Assembly: GCA_000155715.1 (NCBI GenBank) | Contig: DS990609.1 | Span: 1 to 64,000 of the forward strand | From: a gamma proteobacterium HTCC5015 | GTDB taxonomy: Bacteria > Pseudomonadota > Gammaproteobacteria > HTCC5015 | Direction of reading: 5' to 3' | DNA length: 64,000 bases | In this document: one piece after another, positions 30,680 through 40,193 of the stretch | How the letters are laid out: every line of letters begins with the position of its first letter | Position numbering within the stretch: position 1 is the stretch's first letter | Position numbers and translations under genes: made by a program | The notes under the pieces: model-generated | The model's database searches: none | The model's input: only the letters and a program-made list of their open reading frames with translations | What the model was told of the DNA's origin: nothing

Positions 30680-32845
30680 TCAAGCGTCGCCGCTTGCGAG
30701 CGTCCTATCTACAGACTCAGAATGAGCGTCTTGATAGCGCTCGAGCCACTGCATGAAACTGCCCGCAGGCAGCGGGGGAGAGTAGTGATAACCCTGCCCG
30801 TATTCACAATTAAGCCCCTTCAAAAAAGCGGCCTCGGCCTCGGCCGCAATACCCTCGGCAACCACTTTGAGCTTCATGGAGTGAGCGAGTTGCACAATGG
30901 TTCTCACCACTTCCGCATTTTGCGCATTACCAGAGACGCAACTCACGAAGGATTTATCGATTTTTAACGTATCGACAGGAAAGCGTGTGAGATAGCCTAG
31001 CGATGAGTAACCGGTACCAAAGTCATCAATGGCAATGCTCAAGCCGAGTTGCTTTAAGGCCGACACTGTTTGGCGATTCGTATCCGTGTCTTTGATAAAG
31101 GTGTTTTCCGTTAACTCCAGCTCCAAGAACCCGCCCGGTAAGCCACTGTCTCTGAGCGCACCAGAAACCGCCTCAATCAAATGCGTGTGGTCTTTAAATT
31201 GTTGGGCGGAAACATTAACCGCTATCTTTAACGCTCTTCCCTGTTCACGCCAGCGCTGAGCCTGAAAACAGGCTTCACGTAGCACCCACTCACCCAGCTC
31301 CACAATCAGCCCTAAATCCTCGGCCAACGCGACAAAATCGCTAGGCGACACGACGCCAAGTTTGGGGTGTTGCCAGCGCACTAGCGCCTCAACACCTTGG
31401 ATATGATGGGTTTTCAAAGACACTTTTGGCTGGTAGTAAAGAACAAACTCCTCGCGCTCGAAGGCTTTGTAAAGATCACTTTCAAGCCCCAGCCTTTTAA
31501 GGGCACTGCTGTTGAGCGACTTCATGGAGTATTGATAGTTGTTGCGACCCTGTTCTTTTGCGTGTCGCGTCGCCGCGCTGGCGCACTCTTGCAAACCCTC
31601 AGCGGTCTCGGAGTCCAGTGGGTAAACGGAGATGCCCATACTCAACGTGACATTGAGTTCGCATTCGTCGAGCGTAATCCGCTCAGAGGCCAGCCTCTGT
31701 AAACGCTCGGCGATTCCACCGACTCGGTCGGCACTCCCAAGATGACTCACTAGTAAAGTAAATTCATCGGCATCGGTCCGCAGCAGCATTAGCTGCTCTT
31801 CAGAGTCTTCCGCTTGCGGTAGCAATTCACCGTTGTGCATCGCCTTCTCAAATCGACGTGCCAACTCGGTGAGCACTTCATCGCCCGCACTGTAGCCGAG
31901 AGCATTATTGACCCGCCCGAAGTGATCGACATCAATCACCATCATCGCCAACTGGGTCTCCAGTTTTTTCGACTGAGTAATTAGCGTTTCTAAGTGGTGT
32001 TGCAGATAACCGCGATTGGGTAAACCCGTCAAACTGTCGTAGTGTGCGAGAGAGTGAATCTTATGCTCGCTCATCACACGCTGGGTCACGTCTTGCAGCA
32101 GTCCCTCTAACTTTGCCGAACCACTCAGCGTGTTGATCTCGCGCTCCAGCCACATATAGAAATAGCGCTCATTGGTTTTGCTATCGGCTAGCTGAAACTC
32201 CACCGATCGAGCGATGCCATCGTCTAGCGTCCGCGTCATCGCAGCAGACACTTTTTCACGCTGATCTCGGTGAATGAGGGACAACAACGAATCAATACCC
32301 TTCAAACTAGAAACCGAAGTTCTCAGCATTCGCGCTGCGTCGCGAGAAATTGTGAACGCCTCGGAACCAATATCCCAAGTCCACAGGCCAAGATGGGCAA
32401 TTCGATAGGCTTGTTCCATACGCCGAATGGAGCTCGCTCCCTCTTGCAACTGCCGCAGACTACGCAGCGCAAACAAAGACTTAATAGCGAGTTCCTGAGG
32501 CGTCATCGAGCTCATCACATAGTCCGTAGCACCACTCTCGTAAACCGATTTAAGAATATCATCACGGCGGTGTTCGGCATTGACTACCAACAGAATATGA
32601 GCCATCTCGCCATCGGGAAGACTGCGAATTAAACGGCAGGCATCAATCCCACTTTTAACCGGCATTTCCGCCGCCATAATCACCATGCCGGGCCGTTGGC
32701 GCTTGAATTGAACGAGCGCATCTAGGCCATTAATGGCTTGGCAGATGTGTCGGATGCCCTTTTTGTGCAACGCGCGGGTCATGTCATCTCGCCGTTTTTC
32801 AAAAGGCTCGACAACCAAGACACCATCGTTTAACCCATTTTTCAT
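30680..32845 (-). CDS. Receiver-PAS-GGDEF-EAL protein, probable c-di-GMP phosphodiesterase
   Basis: A 721-residue cytoplasmic signalling protein. Residues 1-125 resemble a response-regulator receiver, but the phospho-acceptor Asp is missing ([13 protein letters not shown] where LLDxxMP is expected). A PAS-like region (about 140-260) follows. The GGDEF domain (about 270-435) has DADEF in place of GGDEF, so cyclase activity is unlikely. The EAL domain (about 455-710) keeps [27 protein letters not shown] and VAEG, so it should hydrolyse c-di-GMP. It is divergent from rimO and has no partner kinase nearby. Confidence 0.92.
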   Translation of the reverse strand: MKNGLNDGVLVVEPFEKRRDDMTRALHKKGIRHICQAINGLDALVQFKRQRPGMVIMAAEMPVKSGIDACRLIRSLPDGEMAHILLVVNAEHRRDDILKSVYESGATDYVMSSMTPQELAIKSLFALRSLRQLQEGASSIRRMEQAYRIAHLGLWTWDIGSEAFTISRDAARMLRTSVSSLKGIDSLLSLIHRDQREKVSAAMTRTLDDGIARSVEFQLADSKTNERYFYMWLEREINTLSGSAKLEGLLQDVTQRVMSEHKIHSLAHYDSLTGLPNRGYLQHHLETLITQSKKLETQLAMMVIDVDHFGRVNNALGYSAGDEVLTELARRFEKAMHNGELLPQAEDSEEQLMLLRTDADEFTLLVSHLGSADRVGGIAERLQRLASERITLDECELNVTLSMGISVYPLDSETAEGLQECASAATRHAKEQGRNNYQYSMKSLNSSALKRLGLESDLYKAFEREEFVLYYQPKVSLKTHHIQGVEALVRWQHPKLGVVSPSDFVALAEDLGLIVELGEWVLREACFQAQRWREQGRALKIAVNVSAQQFKDHTHLIEAVSGALRDSGLPGGFLELELTENTFIKDTDTNRQTVSALKQLGLSIAIDDFGTGYSSLGYLTRFPVDTLKIDKSFVSCVSGNAQNAEVVRTIVQLAHSMKLKVVAEGIAAEAEAAFLKGLNCEYGQGYHYSPPLPAGSFMQWLERYQDAHSESVDRTLASGDA

Positions 32846-32940
32846 CAGTAATTTTCCTCAACCCCCTGCCCTACTCGCGCTCGACTCATGTAAAATGGCC
32901 AGCCCTTACAATATCGAACATTATCTTAGGTAACGCCAGC

Positions 32941-34283
32941 GTGACAGAGCTAACGACACCGGTAAAAAGCGCCAGTAAAGTGGGTTTTATCAGCTTGGGC
33001 TGCCCCAAAAACACCGTCGATTCAGAGCGAATCCTCACGCAATTACGCAGTGAGGGGTATCAGATCAGCCCTGATTACCAAGGCGCAGAGCTCGTCATCG
33101 TCAATACCTGTGGCTTTATCGATGCCGCCAAGAAAGAGTCCCTCGACACTATCGGAGAAGCGCTGCAAGAGAATGGCAAAGTCATTGTCACTGGCTGCAT
33201 GGGGGCCACCGAAAGTGACATTACCGAAGTGCACCCAGGCGTCTTAAGTGTGTCTGGCCCACACCAGTACGAAGCTGTCATCAAAAGCGTCCATGAGCAC
33301 GTGACGCCACCGCCTCAATCCCACGACCCCTTCATCGATCTGGTACCACCACAGGGTATTAAGCTCACTCCTAAACACTACGCCTATTTAAAAATTTCTG
33401 AAGGCTGTGATCACACCTGCAGTTTTTGCATCATTCCCTCCATGCGTGGAAAATTGGTAAGCCGCCCCATCGGTGAAGTACTCGATGAAGCCAAGCGCTT
33501 GGCCGAGTCTGGCGTCAAAGAGCTTTTAATCATTTCTCAAGATACCAGCGCCTACGGCAGCGATGTGGGTTACAAGCTCGATTTTTGGAATGGACGTCCA
33601 ATCAAGACGCGTTTGAAAGAGCTTTGCGAAGCCCTCGGTGAGCTTGGAGTCTGGGTTCGCCTGCACTACGTCTACCCCTATCCCAGTGTGGACGACATTA
33701 TTCCGCTGATGGCCGAGGGCAAAATTCTTCCCTATCTCGACATCCCCTTTCACACGCCAACCGCCGTGTTCTGAGAAAAATGCGACGCCCAGCAGCAACT
33801 GAAAACACACTGGAACGTATTGAGAGCTGGCGAAAGCAGTGCCCTGATCTTGTTCTGCGCAGCACGTTTATCGTGGGCTTTCCCGGTGAATCCGAGGACG
33901 AGTTCGAAGAGCTTCTCGATTTTCTCGAGCGGGCCCAACTGGATCGCGTCGGCTGCTTCAAATACTCGCCGGTCGAAGGCGCCAGTGCTAACGCCCTGCC
34001 CGACCCCGTCGATGAGGACATCAAGGAGCAACGCTATCAGCGATTTATGCAAAAGCAACAGGAGATCAGTGCTCAAAAACTTCAGCGGCGAGTGGGGCAG
34101 CGCTGCACGGTGCTGATTGATGAAATTGCCGATGAGGGTGCCGTGGGTCGGGCTGCAAGCGATGCGCCCGACATCGATGGCCTTGTTTTTATCGACGGTG
34201 CCACTCACTTAACGCCGGGAGCCTGGGTGGATGTCGAGATTGAAGAAGCCGACGAGTACGACACTTGGGCACATTTGGTATAA
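32941..34283 (+). pseudogene. rimO: RimO, ribosomal protein S12 methylthiotransferase, split by a one-base frameshift
   Basis: Radical-SAM enzyme that beta-methylthiolates an Asp of ribosomal protein S12. The gene starts at GTG 32941. The first frame runs to a stop at 33774 (277 residues) and contains the N-terminal cluster cysteines (LGCPKN, NTCGFI, TGCMGA) and the radical-SAM motif CDHTCSFC. The rest continues in another frame from 33753 to 34283 with the remaining barrel and the TRAM domain. At the junction the family's PFQHAN motif is reduced to PF-CA-HAN: one base of the Gln codon (33751-33752) is missing. Both halves are otherwise intact, suggesting a recent lesion or a sequencing error. 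An ATG at 33780 could start the downstream fragment alone. Confidence 0.9.
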
Positions 34284-34314
34284 GCTGCCTCCTCGGCTCT
34301 TGTAAGGATTTTCT

Positions 34315-35904
34315 GTGACTCAAGACATCAACCTGCCCGCGTTTCACCGATTGGCTCAAAAAGCCCTCGCAAAAGGAGCGGCGCACTCACTCTCCGACAT
34401 TCACCGCGGCATTGAGAAAGAGGCGCTGCGCACTGATGCTATGGGCAACATAGCGCAAGATGATCACCCGAGTTGCCTAGGATCACCACTAACGCACCCG
34501 TCTATAACAACGGACTATTCCGAGGCCTTACTTGAGCTCATTACGTCGCCCCACCAGCACTCGAAATCCGTGCTGACCGAGCTGCGACAGCTCCATGCTT
34601 GGGTTGATCACTGCATTGGCGAACAGACGCTATGGCCGGGCAGCATGCCCTGCCGCCTAAATGGTAACGATAGCGTCCCCATCGCTCGCTACGGCAGCTC
34701 CAACAACGGTATGATGAAACACATTTACCGCCGAGGACTGGACTGGCGCTATGGCCGCATCATGCAAAGCATCGCCGGCATTCACTATAACTTCTCTCTG
34801 CCTAGAAGCTGGTGGGAGCAACTATACGCTGAGTCCAATAAAGCGCTTTCCCTGCAAGATTTCACGTCAGCCGGCTATTTAGCACTGATTCGAAACTTCC
34901 GCCGTCACGGTTGGCTTTTACTCTATTTATTCGGGGCGAGCTCTGCTCTTGATAAGAGTTTTGTCGATGGTAAAGAACACCGCCTCAGCGAACTAAAAGA
35001 CAGCCCAGATACCTTACACGAACCCTTTTCCACCTGCTTGCGCATGACAGATTTGGGTTACCAAAGCCAAGCTCAAAGCAGTATTTGGGTGTGCTACAAC
35101 CAACTCGACAACTACATCAACACCCTGCGCGAAGCGCTCACCATAGAGCACCCCGCCTATCGAGATATTGGTGTTAAAGTCGATGGAGAGTATCGGCAGC
35201 TCAATGCCCAGTTGCTGCAAATCGAAAACGAGTACTACAGTGAAATACGCCCTAAACGCACCGCTAAAAATGGCGAGAAACCACTCGACGCTCTAAGCCG
35301 CTACGGCATAGAGTACATCGAAGTTCGCCTGCTCGATCTCAACCCCATGCTGCCGATGGGAATTGATGAACACCAAATACATTTCTTAGATTGCTTTCTA
35401 AGCCACTGCGCCATCACGGAGAGCCCCTATATGGGCGTCGAGGAATGCCGCGCAGTCAGTGACAACCTCTACAGCGTCGCTCAAAGAGGACGAGATCCCG
35501 AGCTCCGCTTAAAAGCCGTTTGCGGCGGCACTGAACCACAGCTCCAACAACGTGCGAAGCGTTTTTTTGAATCCCTCATGGAAACTGCGGATTTGATGGA
35601 TCAAGAACAAGGGGATGCCGTGTACCGCAACGCCGTTGAACGCCAGAAGGCAAAGCTCGACAATCCTGATCAGCTGCCCTCTCAAGCTCTGCTCAAGCAC
35701 CTGAAAGAGCACCAGGTCAGCTATCGCGATTACATGTTGGCTTTAGGCAAAGAGCATCGACACGACTACCGCAGCTATCACAGCGACGCCGTAGACGCTC
35801 AGTTCTGTCGTCAGGCAAAAGAGTCTATTGCGGCACAGAAAGCCATGGAAGCGGCCGACACAAGCAGCTTGGATGATTTTTTAGACCGTTATTTTGAGCG
35901 CTAA
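34315..35904 (+). CDS. gshA: Glutamate-cysteine ligase
   Basis: Joins glutamate and cysteine, the first step of glutathione synthesis. The protein has 529 residues, the class 1 (E. coli-type) length. Conserved parts include GIEKEALRTD near the start, LTHPSITTDYSEALLELIT, and AGIHYNFSLP in the centre, plus YIEVRLLDLNP. The start is GTG at 34315 with AAGGA seven bases upstream. It follows rimO in the same direction. Confidence 0.95.
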   Translation: MTQDINLPAFHRLAQKALAKGAAHSLSDIHRGIEKEALRTDAMGNIAQDDHPSCLGSPLTHPSITTDYSEALLELITSPHQHSKSVLTELRQLHAWVDHCIGEQTLWPGSMPCRLNGNDSVPIARYGSSNNGMMKHIYRRGLDWRYGRIMQSIAGIHYNFSLPRSWWEQLYAESNKALSLQDFTSAGYLALIRNFRRHGWLLLYLFGASSALDKSFVDGKEHRLSELKDSPDTLHEPFSTCLRMTDLGYQSQAQSSIWVCYNQLDNYINTLREALTIEHPAYRDIGVKVDGEYRQLNAQLLQIENEYYSEIRPKRTAKNGEKPLDALSRYGIEYIEVRLLDLNPMLPMGIDEHQIHFLDCFLSHCAITESPYMGVEECRAVSDNLYSVAQRGRDPELRLKAVCGGTEPQLQQRAKRFFESLMETADLMDQEQGDAVYRNAVERQKAKLDNPDQLPSQALLKHLKEHQVSYRDYMLALGKEHRHDYRSYHSDAVDAQFCRQAKESIAAQKAMEAADTSSLDDFLDRYFER

Positions 35905-36512
35905 TCAGAGTGTTGGTGGCTGTGTGAGCGAAATAACATGACGTGAACCAGTGCTCCAGCCATAAAAGACTGAAACCAAGCGAATACCTCTCCATGCACT
36001 AAAAAGTGCATTTGCTCGCCCAGTAGCACACCCGCTCCCGTCGTCAGCATGAGGATGGCCAAGACACCAACGGCCACAGTGCGGCCAAAAGCGGGCTCTA
36101 GCAACGCCCACATCACCTGCCCGACAGGAAAACGGTGTAACAAGACCAGCACTGGCAGCACCCCAGCCGACAACGCATAGGCATCTCGAGTCAAAGCCAA
36201 CCCATCCAACATGGCATGAAGCGATAGCCCGACAACGCCTACCAGTAGTGTAATGTGATGAACCGTCTCAGCCGCACGACTCAAGATATGTTCAATTAAG
36301 GTCGGTAACACAAACCCAGCCAGTGCCAACACGAGTACCCATACTCCAGCCGACTCTACGCTCTCTGGCATGATGTGCAGTCCAATGCCCAACATAACCA
36401 ATATCATAGAGACAATATTTAGCGTACGTACAAACCAAGGGTATCTGCGAAACTGGCTACTTAATAAAGGGCCAATAGCAAGGGACAAACAGCTGACAAT
36501 GAATAAAAGCAT
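35901..36512 (-). CDS. ZIP-like multi-pass membrane protein
   Basis: Hydrophobic protein of 203 residues from MLLFIVSC, with seven or eight predicted transmembrane helices. Features resembling ZIP metal transporters are the helix with HIMPES and the helix with SLHAMLDGLA, and a His-rich C-terminus (SHSHQHSD). The classical HNxPEG motif is not present, so transport is only a suggestion. An A/T-rich region with TATAAA lies upstream. The stop codon overlaps the end of the convergent gshA. A longer in-frame start at 36596 is possible but less likely. Confidence 0.7.
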   Translation of the reverse strand: MLLFIVSCLSLAIGPLLSSQFRRYPWFVRTLNIVSMILVMLGIGLHIMPESVESAGVWVLVLALAGFVLPTLIEHILSRAAETVHHITLLVGVVGLSLHAMLDGLALTRDAYALSAGVLPVLVLLHRFPVGQVMWALLEPAFGRTVAVGVLAILMLTTGAGVLLGEQMHFLVHGEVFAWFQSFMAGALVHVMLFRSHSHQHSD

Positions 36513-36602
36513 AATAAAAAAGTTTATTTTTTGATATTTTATAACATTACATACGTCGAGAGCTATGGATTTTTGACTAAATGGAAAGCTAGGCAATCAT
36601 AA

Positions 36603-36729
36603 TGTTGCCAAAAGGAAGGCAACACATTGGATGAAGGAGACGCTAGATCCGCGTCAATAGGCGGGAACTGCCCCCGATTGGGGGCGAACAGTCGTATAAA
36701 GTAGAGAGGTAGCGCAGTGAAACCTGCGC
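36603..36729. other. Three hairpins in an intergenic region
   Basis: Three perfect inverted repeats lie within 127 bases: TGTTGCC/GGCAACA (36603-36624), GCCCCC/GGGGGC (36670-36685) and GCGCAG/CTGCGC (36712-36729). None is followed by a convincing T-run, so they are not obvious terminators. I cannot tell whether they belong to an untranslated region, a small RNA or decayed repeats. Confidence 0.5.
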
Positions 36730-36755
36730 ACCCCAAAAGAAAAAATATCTAGGCC

Positions 36756-37766
36756 TTAAAAGCCATTGGCCAAACCACACTCGAATAGCTCGGGCATTTC
36801 TTTGCATCGCATTTTCTTCAGCACTTTCAGCATCGTCGCGTCGTAAACGCCCTGCTCTTCAAGCGCGATACGAGCATCTCGCATGGCATTTTGCAATTGT
36901 TCAAAATTGTAGGGGGAAAGCCGAACCCAATATTTTGGATCAATTTTAGATTCCGCTTTTTTCGCAATATCTAAAGCTCGGTCAAACCAATCGAGTGAGA
37001 TGCGCCGCGCTTTTTGCCCAAATCCCTCAGGGAAGCGATCTTTTCTTGTCACGAATTGCAAGGTCAATTGTACAACGGGACGTTCCTGAATCCCTCCATT
37101 GGGCTCTAGAGCCTTATAGAGTTCCATCGGCTCATAAACCGCTGCTGGCATAAAGACGACTTCAATTTCGCCACTAATAAATTTCTTGGCAAATGTGTGA
37201 GTGTTAGCGGGCACGGGAACGCCACCGAGCTTTTCCACCATCATTTGAGACACTTCATCTTCGAACATGACGACGATTTTTCGACCTTCCATATCATCAA
37301 TACTGCGCCAGCGACGGTTTTTAGCCATGGTATATACCGCCCCCGCTGGGAAAATACCAACGACCTCGTACTCGCCGTTCTCAAACAAATGAGCGGCTTT
37401 TGGCTGACTCAACGCCTGAATCACGGAATGCAAGGAGTCGTAGCTATGGATGGTTCCCATAGCTTCAATCGTCGACGTGAAAAGATTAAAAGGGCGAGCA
37501 TTGATGCCCGTCATCAGAGCCGCATCGCAAGCACCACTCTTCAGATCCGCCACTGCTTTCTTTTCATCCGCGTAGGGCTTTAGCTCCACCTCGACACCAA
37601 TATTTAGGAACTCGGTGGTGACATCTCTAGCGAGGCTGTATACATCGCCTCCTATCCCAACGGGATCAAACACGCAGACGAGCGGCTCTTCAGATTGCGC
37701 AGAGACGCTAAACGATAGAAAAGTGGCAACTACAACCACTAGAGAACGAATCCAATTCGTACCCAT
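36756..37766 (-). CDS. Periplasmic TRAP/TAXI-like solute-binding protein
   Basis: Secreted protein of 336 residues with a signal peptide (LVVVVATFLSFSVSA). The mature part resembles periplasmic binding proteins of TRAP-type systems: PVGIGGDVYSLARD near the start, a lysine-rich DEKKAVADLKSGACDAALMTG segment, and a later DDMEGRKIVVMFEDE lobe. No permease genes are adjacent, so it is an orphan. The ATG is preceded by GGGGGAAAT. The substrate is unknown. Confidence 0.75.
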   Translation of the reverse strand: MGTNWIRSLVVVVATFLSFSVSAQSEEPLVCVFDPVGIGGDVYSLARDVTTEFLNIGVEVELKPYADEKKAVADLKSGACDAALMTGINARPFNLFTSTIEAMGTIHSYDSLHSVIQALSQPKAAHLFENGEYEVVGIFPAGAVYTMAKNRRWRSIDDMEGRKIVVMFEDEVSQMMVEKLGGVPVPANTHTFAKKFISGEIEVVFMPAAVYEPMELYKALEPNGGIQERPVVQLTLQFVTRKDRFPEGFGQKARRISLDWFDRALDIAKKAESKIDPKYWVRLSPYNFEQLQNAMRDARIALEEQGVYDATMLKVLKKMRCKEMPELFECGLANGF

Positions 37767-37936
37767 ATTTCCCCCAGATTGTGCAAACGCAGAATTATTT
37801 ATATTTAAAGCAATAGATTTAGCGCCTCTACTCTATACACTCTGCGGGCAAATGACCAGACATATTTATGACAAAAGTCATTGTCACGCGGCAAATTCAC
37901 ACCCAAAATGACCGCTTATCGCTATTTAAGCACCAC

Positions 37937-38845
37937 TTACTCTGAAATTGTAGCAATATGCTGGGCAATTTTAGCCGCTACAAACTCGCACAGCGCATCG
38001 GGAATTTCATGCCCCATCCCCTGAATTAACTCAAACTGTGCTCCCGGAATCGCGCGAGCACTGCGCCTGCCCCCATCCGAGTGCACGAGGCGATCCGCAC
38101 TGCCGTGAATAAACAAACTGGGCACCTTCACCGCCTTGAGTCGATCTTCGAACCCCCCTGTCGCCATCACTGCCATACTATGTTTCGCTGCACCTTGCGG
38201 CCGAAAAGAGCGCGTATACGAGGCAGCCGCACGGCTGTACACCACATCTTCGTCCGTCAGAAACTCTGGGCTGTTGATCATTCGCCACAGTTGAATTCGA
38301 TTGCGAGCCGCGCTGTCCGCGTCGACAATCGGCTCCCCTCTCAAACCAGTTAATTGCATCAGAAGCTTTAAAGGGGGACGCGGCAAATCATTTTCGTTAG
38401 GGCTTGTCATAACCCCGACTATGGATGCAACGCGGCTGGGGTGCTCTACTGCAAGCAGCTGCGCAATCATTCCACCCATAGAGGCGCCTACCACGTGGGC
38501 TTTTTCAATTCCCAAGTGGTTTAGCACTGCCACCGCATCACCTGCCATATCACTTAAGTTGTAAGGCGCTTTGACGCGGCAGCCGAGTTTAGAGCGGATG
38601 TAGTTGCGCATCGTCCGAGACTGAACTTCGGGTGTTGCCGTGGATAAGCCAATGTCGCGGTTATCGAACAGCACAACATAGTGCCCCGCCTCAACGAGTG
38701 CCTCGAGCAAGCGCTGGGGCCACACCGTCATCTGTGCCCCCAAGCCCATGATCATCAATAGGGCGGGATGATCGGAATGACCCCAGCACTCATAGTAAAG
38801 CTGTATATTGGCCTCGCTTTGTGCATAACCGCTCTGTATCTCCAC
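37937..38845 (-). CDS. Alpha/beta-fold hydrolase
   Basis: Serine hydrolase of 302 residues, cytoplasmic. The oxyanion region is LLMIMGLGAQ, the nucleophile elbow is GASMGGM (Ser about 122), the acid is in HGSADRLVH and the catalytic His in GMGHEIP near the end. The substrate cannot be assigned from sequence. It stands between the solute-binding gene and tRNA-Leu on the same strand, with a terminator just upstream separating it from secG. Confidence 0.88.
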   Translation of the reverse strand: MEIQSGYAQSEANIQLYYECWGHSDHPALLMIMGLGAQMTVWPQRLLEALVEAGHYVVLFDNRDIGLSTATPEVQSRTMRNYIRSKLGCRVKAPYNLSDMAGDAVAVLNHLGIEKAHVVGASMGGMIAQLLAVEHPSRVASIVGVMTSPNENDLPRPPLKLLMQLTGLRGEPIVDADSAARNRIQLWRMINSPEFLTDEDVVYSRAAASYTRSFRPQGAAKHSMAVMATGGFEDRLKAVKVPSLFIHGSADRLVHSDGGRRSARAIPGAQFELIQGMGHEIPDALCEFVAAKIAQHIATISE

Positions 38846-38882
38846 CGCGCTACCTCTTATATTCGATGCTTATCAATAACAT

Positions 38883-38911
38883 AAAAAAAGGGGCGTCATA
38901 AGACGCCCCTT
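38883..38911 (-). terminator. Terminator after tRNA-Leu
   Basis: On the minus strand AAGGGGCGTC pairs with GACGCCCCTT and is followed by seven T residues. It lies a few bases beyond the tRNA-Leu 3' end and should end the rlmE-to-tRNA-Leu gene run. Confidence 0.9.
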
Positions 38912-38916
38912 GGTAT

Positions 38917-39002
38917 TGGTGCCGAAGGCCGGACTCGAACCGGCACGAGCTAGGCTCACCACCCCCTCAAGATGGCGTGTCTACCAATTCCACCACTTCG
39001 GC
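38917..39002 (-). tRNA. tRNA-Leu (anticodon GAG)
   Basis: The minus strand encodes an 86-base class II tRNA with acceptor GCCGAAG, D-arm with AATTGGTAGAC, anticodon stem CCATC/GGTGG with loop TTGAGGG (GAG), a long variable arm, TTCGAGT in the T-loop and an encoded CCA. It lies nine bases after secG, the conserved secG-leu arrangement, and is probably cotranscribed with it. Confidence 0.97.
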
Positions 39003-39011
39003 TAATCACTC

Positions 39012-39386
39012 TCACTCTGCAGCGGGAGCGGTAGGTACATCGCTGTCCGACGACGCGGGAGCGACAGGTACATCACCAGTGCTTTGCTCAGCGGCTTCTT
39101 CCCCGCTTTGCTCTTGCTGCATTGTGCGCTCGATAACACTGGTCGGTTCGCTACTGGTATTGGCGGCGGTGTAAGCCAGAGCCAAACTCGTTGCGAAGAA
39201 GGACACGGCAATCCAAGTCGTCAGTTTCGTCATAAACGATCCCGCACCGGATGCGCCGAACACGGTGCCCGATGCACCGCTACCAAAGGCGGCGCCCGCA
39301 TCAGCGCCCTTGCCGTGCTGAATCAGTATTAAGGCAATTAAGCCAATACTGAGAAGAACGTGTACTACCAATAAGGCTGTTTCCAT
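39012..39386 (-). CDS. secG: SecG, preprotein translocase subunit
   Basis: Inner-membrane subunit of SecYEG. The protein has 124 residues. Two transmembrane helices (about 3-24 and 53-73) flank the conserved GKGADAGAAFGSGASGTVFGASG loop with FMTKLT. The C-terminal tail is Ala/Pro/Ser-rich and acidic. It starts two bases after the tpiA stop codon. Confidence 0.97.
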   Translation of the reverse strand: METALLVVHVLLSIGLIALILIQHGKGADAGAAFGSGASGTVFGASGAGSFMTKLTTWIAVSFFATSLALAYTAANTSSEPTSVIERTMQQEQSGEEAAEQSTGDVPVAPASSDSDVPTAPAAE

Positions 39387-39388
39387 AA

Positions 39389-40135
39389 TTACTCTTCCGC
39401 TGCGGCAACGATGGCCATGAAGTCCTCGGCTTTAAGCGAGGCTCCACCAACGAGTCCGCCGTCGATATCATTCTGTTCAAACAAAGCTTTTGCATTGTCT
39501 GGCTTCACACTGCCCCCGTAGAGCAGTCTCACCTGTTGGGCGCTATCTTCGCCCAAGGCCTCCGTGAGCATGTCACGAATTGTCTTGTGCACCGCCTGAG
39601 CCATTTCTGGCGTAGCGGTTCGGCCGGTGCCAATTGCCCAAACTGGCTCGTAGGCAATCACGGCATTCTGCCACAAACCTTTATCGGCCACGTCAAATAC
39701 GGCGCTTAATTGACGCTGTACTACGGCCTCTGTCTGACCCGCCTCTCGCTCCTCTTCGGTTTCACCGACACAGAGGATTGGCGTTAGCTGAGCCTGAGCT
39801 ACGGCGGTAAACTTAGCCGCCACTCGCTGATCCGATTCCGCAAACAAACTGCGTCGCTCGGAGTGCCCTACAATGACGTAGTTAACGCCCAACTCGTCCA
39901 ACATGGAGGCGGCGATTTCACCCGTAAAGGCACCGCTGCCATGCTCACTCGCATCTTGGCTGCCAACGAGCACCTGAGTGCCCTGTAGAACATCCAACAT
40001 TTGCGGCAAATACACAGCTGGAGGGCAAACGACCACGTCGACACTCGGCGGCGGCGAAACGGCTGAGGCCCATTGTCGATTGCTAGCTAGGGTACCGTTT
40101 AACTTCCAATTCCCAGCTACCAGTGGTTTGCGCAT
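39389..40135 (-). CDS. tpiA: Triosephosphate isomerase
   Basis: Interconverts dihydroxyacetone phosphate and glyceraldehyde 3-phosphate. The protein has 248 residues from MRKPLVAGNWKLNG, with the catalytic Lys in NWKLNG, the His in GHSERR and the Glu in AYEPVWAIGTG. The phosphate-binding YGGSVKPDN is present. The ATG at 40135 has AGGAG seven bases upstream. Confidence 0.98.
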   Translation of the reverse strand: MRKPLVAGNWKLNGTLASNRQWASAVSPPPSVDVVVCPPAVYLPQMLDVLQGTQVLVGSQDASEHGSGAFTGEIAASMLDELGVNYVIVGHSERRSLFAESDQRVAAKFTAVAQAQLTPILCVGETEEEREAGQTEAVVQRQLSAVFDVADKGLWQNAVIAYEPVWAIGTGRTATPEMAQAVHKTIRDMLTEALGEDSAQQVRLLYGGSVKPDNAKALFEQNDIDGGLVGGASLKAEDFMAIVAAAEE

Positions 40136-40193
40136 CAAACTGCTCCTAATCAGAGGCCGCGAATATTACCTGCGCGCCCCTAAATAATCAATG

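Noticed and set aside
33744-33753. Programmed frameshift as the explanation for split rimO
   Set aside because: A -1 slip at CCC-TTT would restore length but the run is not a valid slippery heptamer, and the family's Gln would become Ser. A missing base fits better.
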